Part shown: positions 44,406-54,355 of the stretch, piece after piece
How positions within the stretch are numbered: position 1 is the first letter of the stretch
How the letters are laid out: each line of letters starts with the position of its first letter
Source: Nostoc sp. NIES-3756
GTDB lineage: Bacteria > Cyanobacteriota > Cyanobacteriia > Cyanobacteriales > Nostocaceae
Assembly (NCBI RefSeq): GCF_001548375.1
Contig: NZ_AP017295.1
Span: forward strand, 992,001 to 1,056,000
Direction: 5' to 3'
Length of the DNA: 64,000 bases
Position numbers and translations under genes: made by a program
The notes under the pieces: model-generated
What the model saw: the letters and a program-made list of their open reading frames with translations, nothing else
Told to the model about the DNA's origin: nothing
Database searches by the model: none

Positions 44406-45544
44406 ATCAATTTGCTTTGCGTCCGCTTTTATTTAATTTGCTGAAGGCTGATCCTGAGTGGTTACATCAGCAGACTATACGGAGTTTTAGTTGGTTGTCA
44501 CAGACAAGCGATCGCACCAGCACCAAGTGGGTACATAATGCCCTACAAAAGTCTCTATGCCTACAAGATTCTCGTTTGCAACAGAGTTTGTTTGGTTTAG
44601 AATTTTCTAATCCTGTGGGTTTAGCGGCTGGGTTTGATAAGGATGGTGTGGCGGCTAAAATTTGGTCTAGTTTAGGTTTTGGTTTTGCGGAACTCGGAAC
44701 AGTAACTTACATCCCACAGCCAGGAAATCCGCCACCGCGTCTGTTTCGCTTGCCGTTGGATCAAGCTGCTCTCAACCGTATGGGTTTTAATAATAGTGGT
44801 GCAGCAGCAATGGCAGAACGTTTAGCTGTAGAAAAAGGGCAGTTTTCTATACCTATAGGTGTTAATTTAGGCAAGTCTAAGGTGACACCTCTAGAAGCCG
44901 CAGCAGAAGATTACTTAAATAGTTTTCGCTTACTAAAAGAATTGGGTGACTATTTTGTGGTTAATGTTTCCTCTCCCAATACTCCAGGACTGCGATCGCT
45001 CCAAGATGCCTCTATGCTCAGTTCTATCCTAGAGCTATTACAAAAAGAAAATAATGCACGTAAACCAATATTTGTCAAGATAGCGCCGGATTTAGAATGG
45101 GAAGCGATCGCCGACATTATTCGGTTAGCTAAAACCTACCAGTTAGCGGGGATTATTGCCACTAACACCACAATTCGCCGTGATGGTTTGAAAACTCAGG
45201 TAATTGAGCAAACAGGCAAACCACCACAAGAAGAAGCAGGCGGAATTAGTGGTGCGCCAGTGCGCGATCGCTCCACGGAAGTCATTCGTTTTATTTGGCA
45301 GCAAACCCAAGGTCAAATACCCATTATTGGGGTTGGTGGCATATTTACCCCGGAAGATGCTTGGGCAAAAATTACTGCTGGAGCCAGCCTGATTCAAGTG
45401 TATACAGGCTGGATTTATGAAGGCCCAATGATGGTACGCCGAATTTTGACTGGGTTACTGGCCAAATTAGAAGAACATGGTTTAAATTCCATCAGCGAAG
45501 CTGTAGGCCTAGAATTTAAAAATGGAGAAGTCAATCGTCCATAG
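44396..45544 (+). CDS. pyrD: Dihydroorotate dehydrogenase (quinone), class 2
   Basis: A 382-residue membrane-associated flavoenzyme of pyrimidine synthesis that oxidises dihydroorotate to orotate with quinone. The N-terminal amphipathic helices ([27 protein letters not shown]) for membrane/quinone contact are present. FMN-binding and catalytic regions are [37 protein letters not shown] (with the catalytic serine of class 2) and [27 protein letters not shown]. The start is ATG 44396 by fit to the family; ATG 44390 in the same frame adds Met-Thr. Both lie inside the heptamer array, and there is no Shine-Dalgarno sequence. Confidence 0.96.
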   Translation: MDLYQFALRPLLFNLLKADPEWLHQQTIRSFSWLSQTSDRTSTKWVHNALQKSLCLQDSRLQQSLFGLEFSNPVGLAAGFDKDGVAAKIWSSLGFGFAELGTVTYIPQPGNPPPRLFRLPLDQAALNRMGFNNSGAAAMAERLAVEKGQFSIPIGVNLGKSKVTPLEAAAEDYLNSFRLLKELGDYFVVNVSSPNTPGLRSLQDASMLSSILELLQKENNARKPIFVKIAPDLEWEAIADIIRLAKTYQLAGIIATNTTIRRDGLKTQVIEQTGKPPQEEAGGISGAPVRDRSTEVIRFIWQQTQGQIPIIGVGGIFTPEDAWAKITAGASLIQVYTGWIYEGPMMVRRILTGLLAKLEEHGLNSISEAVGLEFKNGEVNRP

Positions 45545-45645
45545 TCAACTGTCAACAGTTATAACTGTGGTCACATAGGGTAGGACATTTTCAAAGCTTG
45601 CATACTAGGAATAGTGAGACTTTACCTCCTGCCTTCTGCTATAAA

Positions 45646-46401
45646 TTAACTTTTGCCTTCATTATCTTCTAACGGGAAAAACTCCTTAGTTCTTTCGGAA
45701 AAAGACCAAGCAATTCCGTCAGGATCGCGATTGCGCGTCCATTCGGGAAAATCTGGATCATTACGCCGTTTATACACAGTGCTGGAATAAACGTTCAGCC
45801 GTTTCGCCAATTCTGATTGAATAAGAGAACCGAAAACTAGTTGTCTTTCTAAATTTGGTTTAACTTCTTGATGAGTAGCCGGTGGTGGTAACTCAGTTTC
45901 CGGTTCAACTTCAGGTTCAGCTTTAGGTTCTAGTTCTTCTACTGGGGGAGGTGCTAAGAGCGATCGCGCTTCTGTAGCCACTGGTTGAGGTGCAATTTGT
46001 CTCACAGGCTCACTACTATCAAGTATGTTGCCTAGAATACTTGCCGTGATGAAATAATAAATTTCACCGCCTTCTGGGGCTGGTAGTAAACTTGCACCAA
46101 ATTCTGAAGCTTTACCATCTAAATAACGTTTTGCTGTCGGGCCAGGAAAATTGCCACGAATTGCCAAATCCATCGGCGTAATTTTGCCTTGATTTTCCCG
46201 AACTAACTGACTGAAGATTGGGTTAACTCGCTGACACCACTGTTGCCATTGATATTCTTGCCAAATTCGCAAACCAATGGCCAAGACAATAAGCGCCAGC
46301 AAAAATCTCCAGGTGGAAACCAGGAAAATAACTAAAAACGATATTGGCAAAAGTAGAACGAGAAACGCCTTCCCGTTACTTTCTAATGTTTTTTCACTCA
46401 T
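45646..46401 (-). CDS. Membrane-anchored protein with C-terminal HTH-like domain
   Basis: About 251 residues. Two close hydrophobic stretches near the N-terminus (about 12-45, AFLVLLLPISFLVIFLVSTWRFLLALIVLAIGL) form a membrane hairpin. A cytoplasmic region follows, with a proline/glutamate-rich linker (about 145-185). The C-terminal 60 residues contain QSELAKRLNVYSSTVYKRRNDPDFPEWTRNRDPDG, which reads like a helix-turn-helix of the AlpA/MerR-like type. I do not know a named family. The start is ATG 46401; the in-frame TTG at 46416 lies in an upstream inverted repeat. The domain layout suggests a membrane-tethered regulator, which is inference. Confidence 0.65.
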   Translation of the reverse strand: MSEKTLESNGKAFLVLLLPISFLVIFLVSTWRFLLALIVLAIGLRIWQEYQWQQWCQRVNPIFSQLVRENQGKITPMDLAIRGNFPGPTAKRYLDGKASEFGASLLPAPEGGEIYYFITASILGNILDSSEPVRQIAPQPVATEARSLLAPPPVEELEPKAEPEVEPETELPPPATHQEVKPNLERQLVFGSLIQSELAKRLNVYSSTVYKRRNDPDFPEWTRNRDPDGIAWSFSERTKEFFPLEDNEGKS

Positions 46402-46403
46402 GC

Positions 46404-46485
46404 CGATTTTTGCCAAGCGAATTTTTTGGGAAATAATATATTATATTGGCAAAAATCGTGACAGGTTTTTGTATATTTTGGCAAA
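46404..46485 (-). promoter_or_regulatory. Inverted TTGGCAAAAATCG repeats in the promoter of the membrane-HTH gene
   Basis: CGATTTTTGCCAA (46404-46416) and TTGGCAAAAATCG (46446-46458) are exact 13-bp inverted copies separated by 29 bp of AT-rich DNA with TATAAT-like strings. A third partial copy TTGGCAAA lies at 46478-46485. The nearer arm lies only 2 bp from the start codon. It could be an operator for autoregulation. Confidence 0.5.
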
Positions 46486-46592
46486 GTGATAGCAAAAGGG
46501 GAAAATGAAGAGTAAGCAGAAGAAAAACAGCAAAACTTAATATTACCCAATCAACCATCAACTACCCACTGTCAATTGCTCACTGTCAACTG

Positions 46593-46970
46593 TCAACCGT
46601 CATCAGAATTGAGCGCGTGTTCTTTTAAGTCTGCTAGAGAACAAACTTCTAATGCTCTAGCATGTGTGGCTGCAAGGATCACAGGTGGTGCAACTCCAGC
46701 TTCTAGAGCTTCTTGCCAACGTGCAGCACATAAACACCAGCGATCGCCCGGCTTCAAACCAGGAAAATTATACTCAGGATAGGGCGTACTCAGGTCATTA
46801 CCACGGGATTTCGTAAACTCCAAAAATTCTGCTGTCACCTGAGCGCAAACAACGTGCATCCCAGTATCATAAGCGCCTGTTTGGCAAAATCCGTCACGAT
46901 AAAAGCCAGTCACGGGCGAAGAACAACAAAGCTCTAAATCTGTACCAATTACATTTTTTGCTAGTGCCAT
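46593..46970 (-). CDS. DUF2237 family protein
   Basis: A 125-residue protein matching DUF2237, a small cysteine-rich family of unknown function. Typical segments are NVIGTDLELCCSSPVTGFYRDGFC, GMHVVCAQVTAEFLEFTKSRGNDLSTP and GLKPGDRWCLCAARWQEA, followed by VILAATHARALEV. Conserved cysteines suggest metal or redox chemistry, but no reaction is known. The start is ATG 46970, supported by AGGAG 6 nt upstream; a TTG 6 bp earlier is rejected. Confidence 0.88.
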   Translation of the reverse strand: MALAKNVIGTDLELCCSSPVTGFYRDGFCQTGAYDTGMHVVCAQVTAEFLEFTKSRGNDLSTPYPEYNFPGLKPGDRWCLCAARWQEALEAGVAPPVILAATHARALEVCSLADLKEHALNSDDG

Positions 46971-47001
46971 ATTCAACTCCTGTAACAGTGCTGAGTGAAT
47001 C

Positions 47002-47044
47002 TATCAGTGAACAGTTATCAGGTGATGTTAACTGTTCACTGATA
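47002..47044 (-). terminator. 16-bp perfect hairpin after hpnH
   Basis: TATCAGTGAACAGTTA (47002-47017) is exactly complementary to 47029-47044 with an 11-nt loop. It lies 14 bp beyond the hpnH stop codon and is built of heptamer-type units (CTGATAA). There is no T run, so it may end transcription or protect the mRNA 3' end. Confidence 0.6.
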
Positions 47045-47057
47045 ACTGATAACTGTA

Positions 47058-48074
47058 CTATCTCCCAAACACACTACCCAAAGAACGGGTGATATTTTGT
47101 GGCTGCATCGCATCCATAGCGGCTGTAGGTTCGTAGCCACAGTGAACCATGCAATCTGCACACTTAGGATTACCACTGGCGCGGCCGTATTTACTCCAGT
47201 CTGTTTGTTCTAACAATTGTTTGAAGCTGCTGTAATGCCCTTCATTCAGGAGATAACAAGGTTTTTGCCAGCCTAGAACACTATAGCTAGGGCTACCCCA
47301 AGGCGTGCATTCATAATCTTTCTCACCCACAAGAAAATCTAGAAACAAGGGGTTGTGGTTAAAATTCCAGTTTTTCTTACCAGTCTTATAGGGAGTGAGG
47401 ATTTCTCGAAAGAGGGCGCGTGTTTGTTCTCGTCTGAGAAAATGATCTTGATCAGGGGCCCATTCGTAACTATAACCGGGCGAAATCATCATGCCATCAG
47501 TATTGAGTGTTTCCAAGAAATCAAAGAACTCCTGGATTTCCTTAGGATCGCAACCCTCAAAAATTGTGGTGTTGGTGGTGACGCGAAATCCTTTAGCTTT
47601 GGCAGCTTTGATGGCTTTGACGGCGATATCAAACACACCTTGCCGATCTACACATTTGTCATGCCACTCTTTCAACCCATCTAGATGCACACTAAAAGTC
47701 AAGTATGGTGAGGGTTTAAACTTATCTAGGCTCTTTTCTAATAACAAGCCATTGGTACACAAGTAAACATACTTTTTCCGCTCGACTAATCCCTGAACAA
47801 TTTCGTCGATTTGAGGATGCAGTAAGGGTTCACCCCCAGGAATGGAAATCACAGGTGCGCCACATTCTTCCACGGCGGTAAAGCATTGTTCAGGAGTCAA
47901 ATTTTGTTTCAATATCTCTGTCGGATGTTGAATCTTCCCACAACCAGAACACGCCAAATTACAGCGAAATAGTGGTTCTAGCATCAAAACTAAAGGAAAT
48001 CTCTTGCGTCCTAATAAACGTTGAGTAACTAAATACTTACCAATATCAATTGCTTGTTGTAAATTAACACCCAT
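47058..48074 (-). CDS. hpnH: Hopanoid biosynthesis radical SAM protein HpnH
   Basis: A 338-residue radical SAM enzyme that joins the 5'-deoxyadenosyl group to diploptene, giving adenosylhopane, the first step of extended hopanoid side chains. The cluster motif is C38-x3-C42-x2-C45 in [15 protein letters not shown]. The later [23 protein letters not shown] and [14 protein letters not shown] segments are those of HpnH. The start is ATG 48074, with AGGAG about 11 nt upstream. It lies downstream of hpnA, separated by a heptamer array. Confidence 0.95.
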   Translation of the reverse strand: MGVNLQQAIDIGKYLVTQRLLGRKRFPLVLMLEPLFRCNLACSGCGKIQHPTEILKQNLTPEQCFTAVEECGAPVISIPGGEPLLHPQIDEIVQGLVERKKYVYLCTNGLLLEKSLDKFKPSPYLTFSVHLDGLKEWHDKCVDRQGVFDIAVKAIKAAKAKGFRVTTNTTIFEGCDPKEIQEFFDFLETLNTDGMMISPGYSYEWAPDQDHFLRREQTRALFREILTPYKTGKKNWNFNHNPLFLDFLVGEKDYECTPWGSPSYSVLGWQKPCYLLNEGHYSSFKQLLEQTDWSKYGRASGNPKCADCMVHCGYEPTAAMDAMQPQNITRSLGSVFGR

Positions 48075-48090
48075 TTTTCTTGTCACTCCT

Positions 48091-48170
48091 CATAGTCAGT
48101 TGTCATTAGTCATTAGTCATTAGTCATTAGTCCATAGTCATTAATTTTTCCTCCTGCCTCCTGCCTCCTC
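48091..48170. repeat. Two heptamer arrays between hpnA and hpnH
   Basis: Seven units (CATAGTC, AGTTGTC, ATTAGTC x4, CATAGTC) fill 48091-48139, and three CCTCCTG/C units fill 48150-48170, reaching the hpnA stop codon. They are of the same STRR type as the array before pyrD, in the opposite orientation. Confidence 0.88.
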
Positions 48171-49152
48171 ACTTCACATAGCCCTGAGATATAAACCAAT
48201 TCACCGCATCTTTCAGGGCAATATCCACTGGGGATTGTGGTAAACCCAATTCTCTGACGGCTTTTGAAGCATCGTAGTACATGGTTTGTTGTGCCATACG
48301 AACACCATCTATGGGTACTGAGGGAGTTCTTCCTAAAGGTGCAAGAATTTTTTCCTCTATCCAAGCAACGCTTAGAGGTAGCCACCCTGGAACAGTCCAT
48401 TTAGGAGCGGGTAAACCTGTAATTTCGGAAAGCTTTTCTAGTAACTGCTTGAGGCTGAGGTTTTGATTTCCTAAAATGTAGCGATCGCCACTTTTGCCTT
48501 TCTCTAAAGCTAATAAATGTCCCCAGGCTACATCCCTCACATCAATTAAATTTAGTCCTGTATTGACGTAAGCGGGCATTTGTCGGCGTAGAAACCGCAA
48601 AATAATATCGCCTGTGGGTGTAGGTTTGATATCCCAAGGGCCGATGGGAGTGCTGGGGTTAACTATAACTACATCTTGTCCTTTGGCAGATGCCTGTATG
48701 GCTTCCTGTTCTGCTAAAAACTTGGACTTTTTATAATGTCCAATTAGCTTTTCCACTGGGCTTTGATAAGTTTCATCAACAATTGCACCGGATGAATTGA
48801 CCCCAATTGCCGCTACGGAACTTGTGTACACTGTACGTTCAATTCCGGCTTTTTGGGCTGCGTCTAATACTTGAAAAGTACCCAGGACATTGTTTTTGTA
48901 GAGTAAATCGCGGTCTTTTTGCCACAGGGAATACTGGGCGGCTACATGGAACAGATAACGACAACCAGACATTTGCCGCCAAAGATACTGGTTGCTAAAA
49001 TCACCCTCAACGATTTCCACATCCAACCCTTGTAAATTACCCAGGTTGCTGCGAGGACGGACTAAAGTTTTAACTGTGTATCCTTGTTCCAGTAACAAGC
49101 GTACTAAATTAGCTCCAACAAAACCAGTCGCCCCTGTGACAAAAACCCGCAT
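48169..49152 (-). CDS. hpnA: Hopanoid-associated sugar epimerase HpnA
   Basis: A 327-residue extended short-chain dehydrogenase. MRVFVTGATGFVGANLVRLLLEQG is the NAD(P)-binding motif; YTSSVAAIG and the YKKSK catalytic Tyr-Lys pair follow (GHYKKSKFLAEQEA). The overall sequence matches the hopanoid-associated dihydroflavonol-4-reductase-like epimerases. The start ATG 49152 overlaps the stop codon of the RND gene (TAATG), so translation is coupled. An upstream frame extension to 49188 is rejected because it lies inside the RND gene. Confidence 0.93.
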   Translation of the reverse strand: MRVFVTGATGFVGANLVRLLLEQGYTVKTLVRPRSNLGNLQGLDVEIVEGDFSNQYLWRQMSGCRYLFHVAAQYSLWQKDRDLLYKNNVLGTFQVLDAAQKAGIERTVYTSSVAAIGVNSSGAIVDETYQSPVEKLIGHYKKSKFLAEQEAIQASAKGQDVVIVNPSTPIGPWDIKPTPTGDIILRFLRRQMPAYVNTGLNLIDVRDVAWGHLLALEKGKSGDRYILGNQNLSLKQLLEKLSEITGLPAPKWTVPGWLPLSVAWIEEKILAPLGRTPSVPIDGVRMAQQTMYYDASKAVRELGLPQSPVDIALKDAVNWFISQGYVK

Positions 49153-51866
49153 TAAATTTCCCCCTTTTTGCGAAATCGAGGGAACCAATCATCCAAAATT
49201 GAGTAGACCACAGGTATTACAATCAAACTGAGGATAGTGGAACTAACTAGACCTCCTGCAATTGCTACAGCCATCGGCGATCGCAATTCTGAACCCGCGC
49301 CAAAACCTAAGGCAATAGGTAGCATCCCTAACAGGGTAGATATGGTGGTAATGATGATGGGACGCAAACGCACCGGGCCTGCTTTGAGGATTGCGTCTGT
49401 ACGACTTAACCCAGATTGACGCAATTGGTTAATGTAATCTACCAAGACGATCGCATTTTTGTTTGCCAGTCCCAATAAGAAGACAAAACCAATCAGTGAA
49501 ATCATCCCGAAATCACTCTTGGTAAAAAGTAACGACAGCATTGCGCCCACAATTGCCAAAGGCAAAGAAACGCCGATAACTATAGGGTCTATCCAACTTC
49601 TAAACAATAGAATTAGTACTGCTACAATGCAAACGGCTGACAACATTAAAGTAGAAGCAAAACTACCAAAAACTTCGTTTTGCCTTGCCGAGTCTCCTCC
49701 CAAGTTTAAAGTAATTCCACTTGGTAAGATTGGTTCGGCTTCTGCCACTATCTTATCAGTAGCATCACCTAATGATAAACCCTGTCCCAAATTAGCGCTA
49801 ATATAGGCTACTCGTTGATTGTTGAGCCGCTCAATTTGCAAAACCTGCTCTTGGGTATTGTTCTCACCTGTGACTGTGACATCAGCAAAGCCAGGTATTT
49901 TCTCAATACGCTCTTTAATTGTCTTAGCGGTGTTATTGAGAGCTTGTAAATCATTACCCTGTAACGCCACTTGCAAAGGTTTTTGCCCACCAGTATCCAC
50001 AAATTGGATATCTTCAACGCTGGTAGCCACACCAGGAAGATTAGGCAAACTTTTACGCAATTCGTCTTGTAATTGCGCGGTCTGAATTTTGCGGTCTTCC
50101 TTCAGTTTTACGTATAGTATCCCTTTATTTGGTTCACCCTCACGAGAGCCAACTGTGGTAAACACTGTTTCCACATCAGGGTACTTCCGCACCGCTTCTT
50201 CTAATTTTTTAGCTACTTCTAGAGAGTCATTAAGAGGGTTGGGGATGGGTACTGGAGGCTGGGAATTAGGTATTTGAGATGGGTTAATATTGCCTGATTG
50301 TGCTGCTTGCGCTGCTTGTTGCTGTAAAGCTGCCAAATCAGGGATTTTTGGTAAAGGAGCAGTGTAGGTGATATTAAATTCACCCCGGTCTAATTTGGGA
50401 ATAAAGCCTTTGGGAATGAATGGGATGAGTGCCATACCAGCAACAAAGCTCAGTATAGCGAGAGCGACAACTGTTTTACGATGATTTAAAGACCAGTTAA
50501 GTACGTTTCTGTAAAATTCGATAAATCTTATCCAGATGTTTGCTTCTCGACGTTTAGGTGTTTTGGTAGCAGGCAATAGCCAGTAAGTAGCTAATACTGG
50601 TGATAAAGTCCGAGCAACCAAAGTAGAAGCTATATAAGAAGCTGAAACTGTAATGCCGAATGGTTTAAAAAACTGTCCAACTACTCCACCCATTAAACCG
50701 ATAGGTAAGAACACTGCCACTGCTGCTGCTGTAGTGGCAACGACAGCTAAACCAATTTCATCAGTTGCAGCGTGGGCGGCTTGACGAGGACTTTCGCCTT
50801 CTTCGATGTGTCGCAAAATATTTTCTACATCCAAGATGGCATCATCGATTACACTACCAATGACCAATGCTAGAGCTAGTAAGGTGATGGTTTCCAGGTT
50901 GAAGCCAAAAACCGCCATCACAATAAAAGTCGCCAGCAAGGACGTAGGAATTGCCAGCGCGGAGATGAGAGTTGCTCGCCAATTCCACAGGAAAGGATAA
51001 ATCACCACAATCGACAAGACGATCGCTTCTATGAGAGCATCTATTGTTGATTTAGTGGCTTGACGAATATATTCTGCTTGAGTGGCAGCTAAGGTAAGTT
51101 TGATATCTTTCAGGTTAGTTCGTAGTCTCTGTACTTCCTCTTCGACTCGACCGACAACTTCTAAGGTGTTAGCATTACCACGTTTGATCACCTGAAATGC
51201 TAGAGCCTGTTGACCGTTAAACCTGACTAATGTACCTGCACTTTGGTTAAGGGCTGCTAAATTATTATTAGCAGCATTTGCAGGAGGTGAAGTAGTAGCA
51301 GCACCTAAAAGAGAGACTTTGAGAACTCCTGGCAATTTAGCGATCACTGGTGTAATTTGGTCTTCGGCTACCTTGGTTAAATCTGCCAAATTCCGAGAAT
51401 CACTTTCAATGGCATAACTTATAGCCGCCGACTCGTTCAAGTTCAAGGGAATAATTTGAAAACTTGCACCTTGAGGCAAAGTTAACTGCTTCAGTGCGGT
51501 TTCAACTTCGCTTTTTGATGTTTCCAGATTTGTTCCCACACTAAAAGCCAGACTAACAGCCGCTTGACCCGGATAACTAGATGAGCGGAGATTGTCTAGT
51601 CCTTCTAGAGAACGCAGCCGCTCTTCTATAGGTATGGTAAGCTTCGTTTCTGTATCTACAGCAGTTTGCAGAGGAGCCGTAGCATTTACTACCACTACTG
51701 GAAAGGTAATGTCGGGAAACAAAGCGTACTTAAGAGAACTGAAAGCCAGCGCACCAGCTACCGCCACAGCAATCCAAAAACTGACAGTCAGCCATGAATA
51801 CTCAATCGCCCATCGAGAAAAATTGAAGCGTTGTCGTGCTGATTTTGAGCCGTTTCGCTTTACCAT
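49152..51866 (-). CDS. RND efflux transporter permease (AcrB/HAE1-like)
   Basis: A 904-residue inner-membrane pump. One N-terminal helix, a periplasmic porter domain, a block of six helices from about 280 (AIVLSIVVIYPFLWNWRATLISALAIPTS), a second porter domain and the C-terminal helices are visible. The TM4 motif GSVIDDAILDVENI carries the proton-relay aspartates. At 904 residues it is shorter than AcrB (about 1050), with reduced porter loops, and it has a Gln/Pro-rich insert near 500-530. No adaptor (MFP) gene is adjacent. It is translationally coupled to hpnA, hinting at transport of hopanoids or of compounds handled together with them. Confidence 0.93.
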   Translation of the reverse strand: MVKRNGSKSARQRFNFSRWAIEYSWLTVSFWIAVAVAGALAFSSLKYALFPDITFPVVVVNATAPLQTAVDTETKLTIPIEERLRSLEGLDNLRSSSYPGQAAVSLAFSVGTNLETSKSEVETALKQLTLPQGASFQIIPLNLNESAAISYAIESDSRNLADLTKVAEDQITPVIAKLPGVLKVSLLGAATTSPPANAANNNLAALNQSAGTLVRFNGQQALAFQVIKRGNANTLEVVGRVEEEVQRLRTNLKDIKLTLAATQAEYIRQATKSTIDALIEAIVLSIVVIYPFLWNWRATLISALAIPTSLLATFIVMAVFGFNLETITLLALALVIGSVIDDAILDVENILRHIEEGESPRQAAHAATDEIGLAVVATTAAAVAVFLPIGLMGGVVGQFFKPFGITVSASYIASTLVARTLSPVLATYWLLPATKTPKRREANIWIRFIEFYRNVLNWSLNHRKTVVALAILSFVAGMALIPFIPKGFIPKLDRGEFNITYTAPLPKIPDLAALQQQAAQAAQSGNINPSQIPNSQPPVPIPNPLNDSLEVAKKLEEAVRKYPDVETVFTTVGSREGEPNKGILYVKLKEDRKIQTAQLQDELRKSLPNLPGVATSVEDIQFVDTGGQKPLQVALQGNDLQALNNTAKTIKERIEKIPGFADVTVTGENNTQEQVLQIERLNNQRVAYISANLGQGLSLGDATDKIVAEAEPILPSGITLNLGGDSARQNEVFGSFASTLMLSAVCIVAVLILLFRSWIDPIVIGVSLPLAIVGAMLSLLFTKSDFGMISLIGFVFLLGLANKNAIVLVDYINQLRQSGLSRTDAILKAGPVRLRPIIITTISTLLGMLPIALGFGAGSELRSPMAVAIAGGLVSSTILSLIVIPVVYSILDDWFPRFRKKGEI

Positions 51867-52106
51867 CTTGGAAAATTATCATGCGGAAGACACAATTATT
51901 TGTCATGCTACAGTAATCCTTGGCACTTTGCGAGTCTTAAGTGCGAGTGGTGGTTCGACTAGCGGTAATCGAGCGGAGTCGAGATTCACCAAGCGGGAGT
52001 GGGGGGAGATGGGGGAGATGAGGGAGTAACCCACCCCTAGCCCCTCCCAAGAGGGGAACTATTGACTAATGACTATTGACAACTGACAACTAACAAACTT
52101 TGAATT
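51867..52106. repeat. Repeat-rich divergent spacer
   Basis: The 240 bp between the RND gene and yebC hold GGGGGAGATG-type tandem units (about 51998-52026), a CCCCTC-CCAA-GAGGGG hairpin near 52045, and TTGACTAATGACTATTGACAACTGACAACTAAC heptamers up to 52095. Promoters for both genes must lie here but cannot be pinpointed. Confidence 0.6.
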
Positions 52107-52862
52107 ATGGCAGGACATAGTAAATGGGCAAATATTAAGCGCCAAAAGGCGGTAGTAGATGCCAAAAAGGGCAAGACATTTACTCAGTTATCTAGGGCGA
52201 TTATCCTGGCCGCTAGAAATGGGATTCCCGACCCAGCCGGAAATTTTCAATTGCGTACAGCTATAGATAAGGCGAAAGCATCTGGTATTCCCAACGATAA
52301 TATAGAACGGGCGATCGCTAAAGGTGCAGGCACTTTTAGTGATGGCGCTAGTTTGGAGGAAATTCGCTACGAAGGTTATGGCCCAGGCGGTGTAGCTATT
52401 TTAATTGAAGCCCTTACCGATAACCGCAATCGTACTGCTGCTGATTTACGAGTAGCTTTTAGTAAAAATGGCGGTAATTTGGGTGAAACTGGCTGTGTTA
52501 GCTGGATGTTTGACCAGAAGGGTGTGTGCGTTGTCCAAGGTGTGGTGGATGAAGACAAGCTTTTGGAAGCATCTTTAGAAGGTGGTGCGGAAACCTATGA
52601 GATGACCGAAGATGAGACAGCAGAGGTATTTACAGAAATAGCCAATTTAGAAACCCTCAACCAAACACTCAAAGACAAAGGTTTTAAAGTCACAGATGCC
52701 GAGTTACGCTGGATTCCTAGTAATCATGTAGAGGTTACGGAACATGACCAAGCGCGATCGCTGCTGAAATTAATTGATACCTTAGAAGGTTTAGATGATG
52801 TCCAAAATGTCACATCTAATTTTGAAATGTCTGAAAATCTTATGACACTAAGTACCGTCTAG
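52107..52862 (+). CDS. yebC: YebC/PmpR family protein
   Basis: A 251-residue protein with the family start [25 protein letters not shown] and the following [24 protein letters not shown] and [28 protein letters not shown] segments. YebC proteins were first called transcription regulators; members of the family are now known to help translation of proline stretches on the ribosome. Length and motifs are normal. It stands alone between repeat-rich spacers. Confidence 0.95.
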   Translation: MAGHSKWANIKRQKAVVDAKKGKTFTQLSRAIILAARNGIPDPAGNFQLRTAIDKAKASGIPNDNIERAIAKGAGTFSDGASLEEIRYEGYGPGGVAILIEALTDNRNRTAADLRVAFSKNGGNLGETGCVSWMFDQKGVCVVQGVVDEDKLLEASLEGGAETYEMTEDETAEVFTEIANLETLNQTLKDKGFKVTDAELRWIPSNHVEVTEHDQARSLLKLIDTLEGLDDVQNVTSNFEMSENLMTLSTV

Positions 52863-53353
52863 AAAAAATCTCCAGCCTTACCTAACAGCTATAAATGGGA
52901 AAACCCACAACTGAAAATGAAAAGGGTTCTTCCCTACGCCTTTCCTTAATCACTTAATCAAACAAAATTTTTGTGGCATTTTGGCAACCAAGATTCTATC
53001 TTTGCAGTTTAAATAAGATATCAAGAGGGTTACGGGAAGGTAGAAATTCAGCTAAGAGATAATGTTAATTACATAACTCTTAGATGCCCACCCTAACGCC
53101 AGTTGTTGATTAAGTGTTGTAGATTCGCTATACAAGGGGAAAAGTAAAATCTCAGCACTAATCGCCGCTTCACTACAACTGGCTAATATTTAACTAACAT
53201 TAAATAAGAGAAACTAGGGACTGAGAAGTTATTACTAATATCAAGTCCGGCTAATTATTTACGCCATAGTTGGTAATGGGTAATGGCTAATAGGTAATTG
53301 TTTTCTCCCATTACCTATTACCTATTACCAATCTCACTACATAATAATTTTTA
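52863..53353. other. Non-coding spacer with an inverted heptamer array near dnaJ
   Basis: Most of these 491 bases show nothing recognisable. At 53270-53331 four GGTAATN-like heptamers (GGTAATG, GGTAATG, GCTAATA, GGTAATT) face three ATTACCN units, and TTGGTAAT/ATTACCAA closes the ends, giving a long hairpin. It lies 22 bp beyond the dnaJ stop codon and could end its transcript. Confidence 0.6.
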
Positions 53354-54355
53354 TTAAATTAAATCAGCGCGGGGTTTAAAGGTTTCAATTTGCCGAATCT
53401 TTTCGTACAGTTCTTTTTCTTCTTGGCTAATAGTTTTTGGGGTAAGTATTTGAATTTCGACCAATTGATCGCCACGTTTACCATTATCGGTAGGATAGCC
53501 TTTATTTGCTAAGCGGAATCTTTGACCAGACCTAACTCCTGGAGGAATAGTCATTTTCACTGGGCCGTCTAACGTAGGTGCTTCTACCTGTCCTCCCAAA
53601 ACTGCTTCGCTGGGTGTTACTGGTACTTGGGTAAATATATTCGCACCTTCAAGTTTAAATAATGGATGGGGTTCGACGGTAATCTTTAAATAGAGGTCGC
53701 CGCCGCCCATACCTTGGTTACGCAAGCGGATAGTTTGACCTGTAACCATACCTGGGGGCATTGTCACTTCTAGCGATCGCCCATCCTCTAATCTAATCCG
53801 TTCATTACCACCAGAATAAGCCTTTTCTAAGGGTAAAGTTAATCTCGCTTCAATATCCCGACGGGCTGGGCGGGGTGGGTTTTTCGGGACTGTATATTCA
53901 ACTCGGCTTTTTGGTGAACGGAATGGGTCTGCTGTCGTGGTTTTACTAGCGCCGTTTTTATTTTCCCTGCGACCACCAACGCCGATAACTTGATTTAAGA
54001 AGTCTTCAAAGTTAGAGAACTGACTGGGGTCTACATTTTCATTTCCGTTGCGTTCTCCTGTCCGAGTCTCACCCCAAGATTTGGGTTTGGGAGTTTGTTT
54101 AGGAAAACCTTTTTGTTTCCAATAGCGGCTAAACTGGTCATATTGGGCGCGTTTAGTGGCATCGGAAAGCATTTCATAAGCTTCGCCAATAACTTTAAAC
54201 TTTTCTTCCGCCTCTTTATTCCCCGGATTTAAGTCAGGGTGATACTGTCTGGCTAACCGCCGATAATTCTTTTTAATTTCTTCATTAGTTGCATCTTTAG
54301 ATACTCCCAAAATTTCGTAGTAATCACGAAAATTCTGCAAATTCTGCATATTCAT
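53354..54355 (-). CDS. dnaJ: J-domain co-chaperone (CbpA/DnaJ type II)
   Basis: A 333-residue DnaJ-like protein. The J domain (10-75) has the HPD motif at 39-41. A Gly/Asn/charged linker follows, then the two C-terminal substrate-binding domains from about 165 ([22 protein letters not shown]). The zinc-finger domain with four CxxCxGxG motifs is missing, so it is a type II (CbpA-like) protein. It lies 186 bp downstream of dnaK in the same direction and is the probable partner of that Hsp70. Confidence 0.95.
   Translation of the reverse strand: MNMQNLQNFRDYYEILGVSKDATNEEIKKNYRRLARQYHPDLNPGNKEAEEKFKVIGEAYEMLSDATKRAQYDQFSRYWKQKGFPKQTPKPKSWGETRTGERNGNENVDPSQFSNFEDFLNQVIGVGGRRENKNGASKTTTADPFRSPKSRVEYTVPKNPPRPARRDIEARLTLPLEKAYSGGNERIRLEDGRSLEVTMPPGMVTGQTIRLRNQGMGGGDLYLKITVEPHPLFKLEGANIFTQVPVTPSEAVLGGQVEAPTLDGPVKMTIPPGVRSGQRFRLANKGYPTDNGKRGDQLVEIQILTPKTISQEEKELYEKIRQIETFKPRADLI

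Noticed and set aside
48091..48139. Regular short repeats as a CRISPR array
   Set aside because: Units are 7 bp and contiguous without spacers, and no cas genes are present; they are heptanucleotide tandem repeats. The same holds for the array at 44343-44405.
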